DNA of 64,000 bases from Pedobacter jeongneungensis (lineage in GTDB: Bacteria > Bacteroidota > Bacteroidia > Sphingobacteriales > Sphingobacteriaceae): assembly GCF_000633455.1 (NCBI RefSeq), contig NZ_AYMG01000006.1, forward strand, positions 1-64,000, read 5' to 3'. Numbering within the stretch: position 1 is the stretch's first letter; every line of letters starts with the position of its first letter. The translations under genes and the position numbers were made by a program. This document shows, piece by piece, positions 26,315 to 34,744 of the stretch. The notes below the pieces were generated by a model. It had not been told where the DNA came from and made no database searches. It was given only the letters and a program-made list of their open reading frames with translations.

Positions 26315-28402
26315 ATGACTAAAAATATATACATCGCTTCGGCCGAACCCTATACCGGAAAATCAGTTATTGCTTTTGGAATGATCAATATGCTATTGGC
26401 CAAAACCCAAAAAGTAGGCTATTTTAAACCTATTATAGCACAAGACGACCCAAACCAGAGAGATGAACATGTAGAAGCCATGCTGGATTATTTCTCGCTT
26501 CCGGTTAAATATGAAGATGCTTTTGCTTTTACCCGGCAAGAAATGCTTCACCAATCTGAAGACAGCGGAGCCATCATCAATACCATCATCAGCAAGTATA
26601 AAAAACTGGAAGATAATTACGATTTCACGGTAATTGAAGGCAGCGATTTCCTGGGCGAAGGCATGGCTTTTGAATTCGAATCGAATGCTTTAATGGCCAA
26701 AAACCTGGGTGCCCCGGTATTGATCGTGGTATCTGGAAAAAATAAAACGGCCAGCCAGCTTTTTAAAACGGCCATTAATATTTACCGTAATTTCTTACTT
26801 CGGGATGTACAAGTATTAGGCGTAGTGGCCAATATGGTAAATCCGGAAGAAGCAGAACGTATCAAACAGGCCTTGACCAACCAATTACCAGCAGAACTGC
26901 TGATTGCGGTAATACCAACTGAAACCGGACTGCAAAGTCCTACCATGAAAGAAATTACCCTGGCACTGGGCGGCGAAGTGCTTTTTGGGGCCGAACTAAT
27001 GGATAACCAGGTTGATAATTTTGTAACCGGCGCCATGATGTTGCCCAATTTTTTAAGGCATATTAAAGATAACCTGCTTATTGTTACCCCTGGCGACCGT
27101 GGAGATATTATTATAGGTGCTTTACAGGCCAATTTATCGGCCAATTACCCCAAAATTGCAGGGATTGTATTAACTGCGGGCAGTTTGCCGGATGAGCCTA
27201 TCATTAAACTGATTGAAGGTTTACAAACCATCATTCCGATTATTGCCGTACAAAAGGGAACTTTTGAAACCACTACAACCATCGGGGGTATCCATTCTAA
27301 AATCACCATCGAAAATAAAAAGAAAATTGCCCTGGCGATTGAGCTTTTTGAAAAATATGTAGACATTAAAGCGCTTGACGATAAGATTATTACCTTTAGT
27401 TATCAAGGCATTACGCCACACATGTTCCAGTACCAATTGGTTAAATGGGCTAAACGGGATAAAAAACACATTGTTCTACCTGAAGGAAATGACGAACGTA
27501 TTTTAAAGGCGGTTGAAAAACTGATTGCCCAGGATATTGTTGACATCACACTATTAGGCGATCCTGCTGAAATTATCAATAGTGTAAAACGACTGGGCCT
27601 GAATTTAGATGTAAATACTTTAAGGATACATGATCCTGCACAATCGACACATTATAATGATTATGTTGATACACTGCATGAGCTTCGCAAAGCCAAAAAT
27701 GTAAACCTCGAAATGGCGAGGGATATGATGACCGATGTTTCCTATTTCGGAACGATGATGGTTTATAAAGGCGATGCAGACGGAATGGTCTCGGGCGCGG
27801 TACATACTACCCAGCATACCATCAGGCCGGCTTTACAGTTTGTTAAAACCAAACCTGGCGTATCGGTCGTATCTTCAATCTTCTTTATGTGCCTGCCTGA
27901 GCGTGTAGCCATATTTGGCGATTGTGCAGTTAACCCTAACCCTACTGCCCAACAACTGGCAGAAATTGCGATTTCATCGGCAGAAAGCAGTGCTAAATTC
28001 GGTATAGAACCACGTATTGCTATGCTTTCTTACTCATCCGGAACATCTGGAGAGGGTGAAGATGTAGAACGTGTTCGGGAAGCTACTGCAATCGTTAAAG
28101 CAAGACATCCGGAATTAAAAATTGAAGGCCCGATACAATATGATGCTGCTGTAGATCCATTGGTCGGTAAGCAAAAACTACCGGGATCTGAAGTGGCCGG
28201 AAGAGCAAGTGTATTGATATTCCCCGATTTAAATACCGGAAACAACACTTACAAAGCTGTACAGCGAGAAACTGGTGCATTGGCCATTGGCCCGATGTTA
28301 CAGGGCTTAAATAAACCGATTAATGATTTGAGCCGCGGCTGCACCGTAGATGATATTTTTAATACCGTTGTGATTACAGCAATCCAATGCCAAGACATTT
28401 AA
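26315..28402 (+). CDS. pta: Phosphate acetyltransferase, long form
   Basis: Converts acetyl-CoA and phosphate to acetyl-phosphate in the cytoplasm. The 695-residue long form has an N-terminal P-loop-like domain (residues 1 to about 220, ASAEPYTGKSVIAFG), a DRTGG domain (about 220-340) and the C-terminal catalytic domain (about 365-695, from LVKWAKRDKKHIVLPEGNDERIL, with SSIFFMCLPERVAIFGDCAVNPNP and GPIQYDAA). The ATG of MTKNIYIASAEP is used; the upstream TTG is less likely. It is followed one base later by ackA, the usual pairing for acetate overflow and acetyl-phosphate balance. Confidence 0.97.
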   Translation: MTKNIYIASAEPYTGKSVIAFGMINMLLAKTQKVGYFKPIIAQDDPNQRDEHVEAMLDYFSLPVKYEDAFAFTRQEMLHQSEDSGAIINTIISKYKKLEDNYDFTVIEGSDFLGEGMAFEFESNALMAKNLGAPVLIVVSGKNKTASQLFKTAINIYRNFLLRDVQVLGVVANMVNPEEAERIKQALTNQLPAELLIAVIPTETGLQSPTMKEITLALGGEVLFGAELMDNQVDNFVTGAMMLPNFLRHIKDNLLIVTPGDRGDIIIGALQANLSANYPKIAGIVLTAGSLPDEPIIKLIEGLQTIIPIIAVQKGTFETTTTIGGIHSKITIENKKKIALAIELFEKYVDIKALDDKIITFSYQGITPHMFQYQLVKWAKRDKKHIVLPEGNDERILKAVEKLIAQDIVDITLLGDPAEIINSVKRLGLNLDVNTLRIHDPAQSTHYNDYVDTLHELRKAKNVNLEMARDMMTDVSYFGTMMVYKGDADGMVSGAVHTTQHTIRPALQFVKTKPGVSVVSSIFFMCLPERVAIFGDCAVNPNPTAQQLAEIAISSAESSAKFGIEPRIAMLSYSSGTSGEGEDVERVREATAIVKARHPELKIEGPIQYDAAVDPLVGKQKLPGSEVAGRASVLIFPDLNTGNNTYKAVQRETGALAIGPMLQGLNKPINDLSRGCTVDDIFNTVVITAIQCQDI

Positions 28403-28403
28403 T

Positions 28404-29600
28404 ATGAACATTTTAGTCATCAATTCAGGAAGCAGTTCCTTAAAATATCAACTTTTTAAAATGCCAGAAAAGGCTCCTGTTTGCAGCGGCCTGGTAGAAC
28501 GCATTGGCATCGAAGATTCGTTTATCAAACATACCGTTTATAGCAATGGTGAGAAGCACAGCATTGAAGAATCGGGCTTTATAGCCAACCATGGCGAAGG
28601 ATTGAAGCAGGTTTTAGCTTTGTTAACCCAGGGCGAATACGCCGTAATTAACAGTCCTGATGATATAAACGCGGTTGGCCACCGTGTGGTACATGGTGGA
28701 GAGCATTTTACAGGTGCCACCATGATTACAGATGAAGTAAAAAAACAGATCAAAAAACTGTTTTCGCTTGCTCCGTTACACAACCCGGTGAATTATAAAT
28801 GCATTGAGGTTGCCGAGCAGACTTTTGTAAATGCCAAACAGATTGCTGTATTCGATACCGCTTTCCATCAAACCCTGCCAGAAAAAGCTTATCGTTATGC
28901 CATTCCTGAATGGTATTATAAAGAACATGGTATCAGGGTATATGGATTTCATGGCACAAGCCATAAATACGTGAGCGAACAGGCCATTAAATGGTTAAAT
29001 AAAGCTGAAACAAAAATCATTAGTATCCACCTGGGTAACGGCTGTAGCATGGCAGCAATTAAAGACGGAAAATCTATCGATACCAGCATGGGCTTCGGGC
29101 CTTTAAGTGGATTGATGATGGGAACGCGTTCAGGAGATATCGATCCATCGGTAATTTTTCATTTGATGGAACATTCGGGATATACCTTAGAACAATTAAG
29201 CACTTTGGTGAACAAACAATCAGGGTTATTGGGTGTGGGTGGTTCGAGTGATATGCGTGATATCAGAAAACTTGTAGATGAAGGAAATGCTGCCGCAGTT
29301 TTAGCCCTTAAGTTATATGCTTACCGCATTAAGAAGTTTATTGGCACTTATACCGCCATTCTGAATGGAATAGATGCTATTATCTTTACGGCCGGAGTTG
29401 GCGAAAATGACAGCAATATGCGCGAAGCCGTGTGCACCGAACTCGACTACCTGGGCATTGAATTAGATCCCACTCAGAACACAGCCTACAAAGGAGAACT
29501 GAAAGAAATTAATAGTGACAGCTCAAAAGTAAAAATACTGGTTATTCCAACCAATGAGGAATACGAAATTGCGCACCAGTGTTATGCGCTATCAAACTAA
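28404..29600 (+). CDS. ackA: Acetate kinase
   Basis: Interconverts acetyl-phosphate plus ADP with acetate plus ATP. The ASKHA-fold signatures are INSGSSSLKYQLF at the N-terminus, VFDTAFHQTLPE (catalytic Asp), GFHGTSHKYVS, HLGNGCSMAAI and FTAGVGEN. The 398-residue length is standard. It begins one base after the pta stop and is surely in one operon with it. Confidence 0.98.
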   Translation: MNILVINSGSSSLKYQLFKMPEKAPVCSGLVERIGIEDSFIKHTVYSNGEKHSIEESGFIANHGEGLKQVLALLTQGEYAVINSPDDINAVGHRVVHGGEHFTGATMITDEVKKQIKKLFSLAPLHNPVNYKCIEVAEQTFVNAKQIAVFDTAFHQTLPEKAYRYAIPEWYYKEHGIRVYGFHGTSHKYVSEQAIKWLNKAETKIISIHLGNGCSMAAIKDGKSIDTSMGFGPLSGLMMGTRSGDIDPSVIFHLMEHSGYTLEQLSTLVNKQSGLLGVGGSSDMRDIRKLVDEGNAAAVLALKLYAYRIKKFIGTYTAILNGIDAIIFTAGVGENDSNMREAVCTELDYLGIELDPTQNTAYKGELKEINSDSSKVKILVIPTNEEYEIAHQCYALSN

Positions 29601-29673
29601 TCTGGATTAATTTATGGTCGGTGAGTCACCGACCATTGAATAGAATATATTTTAACCACTACCTCCTCGGTCT

Positions 29674-30290
29674 GTGTCCTCACAGACCGAAACCATAAAT
29701 CCTTACAACAAAACGTTCCTACTGAACGACACAAATAATAAATTATTTGCTACCCACCATGCGTCCCGCTGGGACGGCACATGTCATCAAAGTACAAAAT
29801 CTCGAAGATTATAGACTAAGCCGTCTCCAAAATGGTTAAAATATTACCTTACGGATCTCTGAACCAGGCGATATTTGGTCCGCTCTATCCTAGGTTGTGT
29901 CCTCACAGACCGAAACCATAAATCCTTAACACCACAAAACGTTCCTACGTAACGACACAAATAATAAATTATTTGCTACCCACGATGCGTCCCTCTGGGA
30001 CGGCACATGTCATCAAAGTACAAAATCTCGAAGATTATAGACTAAGCCGTCTCCAAAATGGTTAAAATATTACCTTACGGATTTCTGAACCAGGCGATAT
30101 TTGGTCCGCTCTATCCTAGGTTGTGTCCTCACAGACCGAAACCATAAATCCTTACAACAAAACATTCCTACGGAACGACACAAATAATAAATTATTTGCT
30201 ACCCACGATGCGTCCCGCTGGGACGGCACATGTCATCAAAGTACAAAATCTCGAAGATTATAGACTAAGCCGTCTCCAAAATGGATAATG
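29674..30290. repeat. Tandem repeat, about 2.8 copies of 222-226 bases
   Basis: Copies begin with TGTGTCCTCACAGACCG at 29674, 29896 and 30122; the third stops early near 30290. Each unit contains a GCGTCCCGCTGGGACG hairpin and a segment matching the last 25 or so codons of the VOC gene at 30460-30525 (from CTCGAAGAT to GATATTTGGTCCG). The copies carry changes such as GTTAAAATATTACC and do not encode protein. A lone extra GCGTCCCACTGGGACG occurs at 30289-30304. Confidence 0.85.
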
Positions 30291-30342
30291 CGTCCCACTG
30301 GGACGGCACATAGAATTCATCGTGCAATGTCATTAAAATAAT

Positions 30343-30415
30343 TTAACTACAGATAAAAAGGATAAACGCAGATATATAAATCCGTGTTTATCTATGTACA
30401 TCTGTGGTTAAAAAC
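30343..30415. repeat. Inverted dispersed repeat (ACTACAGATAAAAAGGATAA type)
   Basis: AACTACAGATAAAAAGGATAAACGCAGAT is mirrored by ATCTATGTACATCTGTGGTT, an imperfect inverted repeat. The same wording (ACCACAGAGAACGCAGAGA) appears in shorter form near 25144-25175. It is non-coding. Confidence 0.5.
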
Positions 30416-30459
30416 CATTAACTCCACAAAACAGAGTTCAAAATCTCGAAGATCGTAGA

Positions 30460-30843
30460 CTATACCGTTTCCAAAATGGATAAAATATTACCTGCCGGAT
30501 CTCTGAACCATGCGATATTTGGTCCGCCGTTACCACGCGAAATGCCTTTTTCATCGGTTTTGATCGACTCCTGATTATAAATCTCGAACTTCACCCCTTT
30601 GGCGATCAGTTCATCAGCAGCCTGATCTATATTTTCGACCGGAAAATTAAGTACCGTAAAAGTTGCCGGAACATGATTAGGTTTTGGATAGAGCAATACA
30701 TTTGATGATCCCGAAACGACCACTTCGATTACCCCCATTGGATTATCTTTAACTTCGAGACCCAATACACCATGATAAAAATCTTTTGCTTTCTGTACAT
30801 CATCTACAGAAAACGAACTGAACGCTTTTGAATTTTCTAACAT
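30460..30843 (-). CDS. VOC-family (glyoxalase-like) protein
   Basis: A 127-residue vicinal-oxygen-chelate protein with the two beta-alpha-beta3 halves expected of this fold ([21 protein letters not shown] and [19 protein letters not shown]), ending in [13 protein letters not shown]. Substrate is unknown. The metal-ligand pattern is incomplete by eye, so a binding or resistance role is as likely as catalysis. Its last codons are duplicated in the tandem repeat downstream. Confidence 0.88.
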   Translation of the reverse strand: MLENSKAFSSFSVDDVQKAKDFYHGVLGLEVKDNPMGVIEVVVSGSSNVLLYPKPNHVPATFTVLNFPVENIDQAADELIAKGVKFEIYNQESIKTDEKGISRGNGGPNIAWFRDPAGNILSILETV

Positions 30844-30954
30844 AACCTTCTTTTTAAATCATTTTGTGAGAACAGATAGTTAAATTTAGGTGAATAATAC
30901 TGTATAAACTGGTTGCTTAAGCGGCAAATGATGCACCCAAACGAGACAAATTCA

Positions 30955-31431
30955 TTATTTTTTCCATGCACCTAACAAACGCCTGATCACCACAATTTCG
31001 GCGATATGATAAGCATTGTGATCTGCAATCTGCAAAGCTTCACGCAATACACTCTGTCCATCTCCATGCAGAATTGGCTCAAATAAATCAGCTGAATCCA
31101 ATAAAGCAATAAATTCTTTTAGGTCACTATCAATCTGTTTAAGTGTATTATTCCAGGTTGCTTCATCCTTTGGTGCAGTTTCCTTTGGCCAATATTCATC
31201 CGGCCATTTTGGTGATTGATGTGTACCATCTTTACTAAATTGAAGCATATCCCACTGAGCAATTTTGATATGTTCTACCAATTGCCAGATGCTATAGGGC
31301 AAACTGTGAGGTTTCTCGCCCAAAAGTTCATAAGGAAGGTTTGCAACGGCATCTTTTAGCCCAACATGTGCCCCACCTCCATTTAACATTTTTTTAAGTT
31401 CTGTAACGAGTATCGATGTTTGATTTTCCAT
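30955..31431 (-). CDS. DinB-family four-helix protein
   Basis: A 158-residue DinB/YfiT-like bundle. The histidine triad is represented by HIKIAQWDM near residue 49 and by DHNAYHIAEIVVIRR near residues 134-138, so a metal site is likely. Members include thiol-dependent transferases, but the substrate cannot be told. It is divergent from the PLP enzyme next door; a link with the ergothioneine genes is possible but unproven. Confidence 0.85.
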   Translation of the reverse strand: MENQTSILVTELKKMLNGGGAHVGLKDAVANLPYELLGEKPHSLPYSIWQLVEHIKIAQWDMLQFSKDGTHQSPKWPDEYWPKETAPKDEATWNNTLKQIDSDLKEFIALLDSADLFEPILHGDGQSVLREALQIADHNAYHIAEIVVIRRLLGAWKK

Positions 31432-31532
31432 AATAATTTAAGGATTGTACTAACCTAACAAACGTGATTCTCATAGGTTTGTATAAAATTGAATTTCAGC
31501 TAAACTGATAACCATTTAATGTATAATTCTTT

Positions 31533-31540
31533 TAATTTTG
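31533..31540 (+). promoter_or_regulatory. -7 box before the PLP enzyme gene
   Basis: TAATTTTG ends three bases before the ATG at 31544, suggesting a leaderless transcript. Confidence 0.4.
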
Positions 31541-31543
31541 GGC

Positions 31544-32617
31544 ATGAACCTAACTTTTCCGATCCTCAAAAACTACACCTATCTAAATACCGCCAACTCT
31601 GGTATATTATCAACCAATTTAGCAGCCTGGAGAAGTAAACATGATGAAGCATTTGTGGCTGGGGGCAGTATTTTCAGGATGGAAAACCTACCGGTAATCG
31701 GTGAGCTTAGAAACAATATCTCCAAAATCTTTGATTCAAAACCAGAAAACACCTTTTTAGTGCAAAATTTTTCTGTCGGTTTTAATACTTTATTAAGCGG
31801 ATTGGATAAAAATCATCGATTTCTGTTGCTCGAAGAGGAATATCCATCGGTGAGTTACCCGGTTATCAGCATGGGATTTGATTACCACATGATCCATATT
31901 GATGAAAATATTGAAGATAACATTATTAAAGCGATTGATACTTTTAAACCTACCATATTTGCTTTTAGCATGGTGCAATACATCAGTGGTTTAAGAATGG
32001 ACGATGATTTTATCCGGAAATTAAAAACCACCTACCCCAATCTTTTATTGATTGGCGATGGCACTCAGTTTTTGGGAACCGTTGATTTTAACTTCGAAAA
32101 ATCAGGTTTGGATGCCCTAATAGGCAGCGGTTATAAATGGCTGTTGGGTGGCTATGGAAATGGTTATGTTTTTCTTTCCAACCAGATGAAAGATGCCATT
32201 TACATCAATAACAAGCTTGCAGCATTGCCAACTGCGCCATTTTTAAAAGGCAAAGATCATTTGTCGATGTGTTTCGAACCAGGCCATTTAGATAGCTTAA
32301 ACTTTGGTGCTTTAAATGAAAGTTTAAATTATCTCAACGCCATCGGATTCGATTGGATTGAAAAAACCAACCAAACACTCTGTAACAAAGCAAGACTGGA
32401 ACTCAGTTCAAGAGGATTAATTCCAGACTGGACATTAAATCGAAAATATCAATCAACCATTATGAGTATGCCTTTGGAGCAAAAAACGGTTGATAAAATC
32501 GCTGCAGCTAAAATTCTCTGTTCACCCAGAGGAACAGGCACTAGAATTTCGTTCCATTTTTATAATACGGAAGAAGATTTAAATCGCCTTTTACAAGTTT
32601 TAGACGGCAAAAACTAA
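31544..32617 (+). CDS. Class-V-fold PLP enzyme, candidate ergothioneine C-S lyase
   Basis: A 357-residue PLP enzyme of the aminotransferase class V / cysteine-desulfurase fold. Asp172 (IGDGTQFLG) should contact the cofactor nitrogen and Lys198 (GSGYKWLLGG) should form the Schiff base. The gene converges on egtD with its stop codon overlapping by four bases, and ergothioneine biosynthesis needs a PLP C-S lyase (EgtE) of this fold as its last step. Assignment as EgtE therefore rests on context. Other class-V reactions are possible. The ATG giving MNLTFPILKN is preferred over a TTG two codons upstream. Confidence 0.75.
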   Translation: MNLTFPILKNYTYLNTANSGILSTNLAAWRSKHDEAFVAGGSIFRMENLPVIGELRNNISKIFDSKPENTFLVQNFSVGFNTLLSGLDKNHRFLLLEEEYPSVSYPVISMGFDYHMIHIDENIEDNIIKAIDTFKPTIFAFSMVQYISGLRMDDDFIRKLKTTYPNLLLIGDGTQFLGTVDFNFEKSGLDALIGSGYKWLLGGYGNGYVFLSNQMKDAIYINNKLAALPTAPFLKGKDHLSMCFEPGHLDSLNFGALNESLNYLNAIGFDWIEKTNQTLCNKARLELSSRGLIPDWTLNRKYQSTIMSMPLEQKTVDKIAAAKILCSPRGTGTRISFHFYNTEEDLNRLLQVLDGKN

Positions 32618-33588
32618 TCTACTTTCCAAATGGCATCTACAAAATACTGATGCTGATCAAAAAAACGTTGCAGCGGTTTAAAACCTGCTTTTTCTGCAAG
32701 CTGATCAATATCACCTAAGGAATATTTTTGTGAGATTTCCATAAAAATATATTCATTTTCGGAAAAATGAATGGCATTACGACCAATATTCACAATCTGA
32801 TTTTTTAAACTGATGAGGTAACTTTTGCAGGCACCAGACGCGGGATCGTAATTGGCATAATGCTCAAAATGTTCAAGATTAAAATTGCCGTCCAGTTCTT
32901 TATTGATGCGTTGAAGCAAATTGAGGTTGAAAGACCTGGTAATTCCACCTTTATCGTTATAGGCAGCCAAAATCTGTTGCGGATTTTTTTTGAGATCGAA
33001 ACCAATAATAAGCAGATCGTTAGGAGAAAGCAGCTGTTTTAACGAAGAACAGAAACTTTCAGCATCAGCAATTGTCATGTTGCCAATATTTGCGCCCATA
33101 AATAATACTACTTTTCTACGATCAGATAATTCAGTCGCTTTTTTAAGCATATCAAAATAATCGCCGTTCAATCCCTTAATATCTAATTCAGGAAGTTTTT
33201 TAGGCAAATTCTCTTCCAGATCTGAAATTACATGTTCAGAAATATCAATCGGAACATAACTAAATTCCATCTGATCATCCAGCAGTGATTTTAACAGATG
33301 AATGGACTTGGTGGCATCACCAGCACCCAATTCGATCAGATCAAAGGCAGTTCCATCGGCAGATATGGCCTGCGAAAGCTGCGCAGACTGATACTGGAGA
33401 ATTTCCATTTCTGCATTGGTTAAATAATATTCCTCCATCTCCATAATCTGCTGAAATATACGGTCGCCTGTAGCATCATAAAAATACTTGGAGAGCATAA
33501 ATTTCGGTTCAGATTGTAGTCCTGTTAGGGTTTCCTGAAGAAATTGTGTCTTGTTGTCTGTTGTTGTTTCAATGGTGGTCGTGCTCAT
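32614..33588 (-). CDS. egtD: L-histidine N-alpha-methyltransferase
   Basis: EgtD trimethylates histidine with three SAM molecules to make hercynine, the committed step to ergothioneine. The 324-residue protein has the SAM loop LIELGAGDATKS, the acidic loop VPIDISEHV, the substrate-site MGANIGNMT and the late FMEISQKYS, whose Glu and Ser match histidine-binding residues of mycobacterial EgtD. It is the last gene of a five-gene leftward operon, seven bases after egtB. Confidence 0.95.
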   Translation of the reverse strand: MSTTTIETTTDNKTQFLQETLTGLQSEPKFMLSKYFYDATGDRIFQQIMEMEEYYLTNAEMEILQYQSAQLSQAISADGTAFDLIELGAGDATKSIHLLKSLLDDQMEFSYVPIDISEHVISDLEENLPKKLPELDIKGLNGDYFDMLKKATELSDRRKVVLFMGANIGNMTIADAESFCSSLKQLLSPNDLLIIGFDLKKNPQQILAAYNDKGGITRSFNLNLLQRINKELDGNFNLEHFEHYANYDPASGACKSYLISLKNQIVNIGRNAIHFSENEYIFMEISQKYSLGDIDQLAEKAGFKPLQRFFDQHQYFVDAIWKVD

Positions 33589-33595
33589 ACTAATT

Positions 33596-34744
33596 TTATT
33601 TTACCAGGCGTATGCCTGTATATTGCCATCTTAAATGCGGATGAAAGAAATTTCGGTAAGTAATGCGTGAATGATTTTCTGGGGTGGCTATTGATGCCCC
33701 GCGGAGCACCTTTTGACTGACCATAAACTTGCCGTTGTATTCACCAATGGCACCAGGTGCTTTGCTAAAACCAGGATAAGGGAGATACGCACTTTCGGTC
33801 CATTCCCACCTTTCGCCCCAATTAAAGCTTTTTGCCGCCACTTCCCATTCAAATTCGGTTGGCAAACGCATGCCTCTCCAACTGGCGTAGGCATAAGCTT
33901 CGTAATAGCTTACATGGCTCGCGGGAGCACTCAAATCAATCGGCGAAAGTCCGCCCAAAGTGTAATTGAACCATTCCCCATCAATTAAATGCCAATACAT
34001 AGGCGATGTGATATGGTGGCTCTTTACCCAATCCCAGCCTTCAGCATGCCAGTAATTAAAATTTTCGTAACCACCAGCATTAATAAATTCTAAAAATTGA
34101 GCATTGCTGACCAATGTTTTATTAATAGAAAAATCGTGCAGGTAAACTTTATGCCTGTTTAATTCATTATCAAAGCTGAAATCGTCTCCTTTGTACCCAA
34201 TTTCATAAATTCCTTCCGGGATATTGATAAAACCAGATGCTGTTTCATTGACTAGAACCTCTTTTTTATCTTTTGAATACACCGGAAAAAGCGGATTATT
34301 ACCTAGGATGTATTTAATATCTGTTAGCAAAAGTTCCTGATGCTGCTGTTCGTGATTAAAGCCTAAAATCAACAACTCTTTTACTTCATCTGTTAAGGGA
34401 GCAGCTAAAAAGTTAACCATAGCCTCATCCACATAAGCCCTGTATTGATAAATTTCGTTCACGCTTGGGCGACTTAAATTGCCCCGATCGGTACGGATTA
34501 CGCGGTTACCGACAGTTTCGTAATAACTATTGAAAACAAAATTATAATCATCGTTATACACCTGATAGTTAACCGAAAACGACTTCAATATAAAGGTTTC
34601 GAAGAACCAGGTGCTATGCCCTAAATGCCATTTGGGCGGGCTCACATCCACAACAGGTTGTACTACATAATCTTCGGTTTGTAAGGGTTCACAAATCTGC
34701 TCGGAATATTTCCTAATCTGCAAGTATTCTTCTACAAGTGTCAT
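33596..34744 (-). CDS. egtB: Ergothioneine sulfoxide synthase
   Basis: EgtB is a non-heme iron enzyme that joins a thiol donor to hercynine with O2, giving a sulfoxide. The N-terminal DinB-like domain supplies the iron ligands: His43 (HLGHSTWFF), His131 and His135 (NHEQQHQEL). The C-terminal FGE-sulfatase-like domain runs from about residue 170 (IPEGIYEIGYKGDDF) to the end (YTGIRLVK), with RLPTEFEWEVAA and VLRGAS. At 382 residues it is a short form. No egtA or egtC is present here, so the thiol donor may be cysteine itself rather than gamma-glutamylcysteine; this is inference. Its start overlaps the egtU stop by one base. Confidence 0.94.
   Translation of the reverse strand: MTLVEEYLQIRKYSEQICEPLQTEDYVVQPVVDVSPPKWHLGHSTWFFETFILKSFSVNYQVYNDDYNFVFNSYYETVGNRVIRTDRGNLSRPSVNEIYQYRAYVDEAMVNFLAAPLTDEVKELLILGFNHEQQHQELLLTDIKYILGNNPLFPVYSKDKKEVLVNETASGFINIPEGIYEIGYKGDDFSFDNELNRHKVYLHDFSINKTLVSNAQFLEFINAGGYENFNYWHAEGWDWVKSHHITSPMYWHLIDGEWFNYTLGGLSPIDLSAPASHVSYYEAYAYASWRGMRLPTEFEWEVAAKSFNWGERWEWTESAYLPYPGFSKAPGAIGEYNGKFMVSQKVLRGASIATPENHSRITYRNFFHPHLRWQYTGIRLVK

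Noticed and set aside
29674..30290. CRISPR array
   Set aside because: The unit is over 220 bases and near-identical throughout, without short repeats and unique spacers, and no cas gene is near.
30955..31431. DinB-family gene as part of the ergothioneine pathway
   Set aside because: EgtB has its own DinB-like domain; this separate gene is divergent and shows no specific link.
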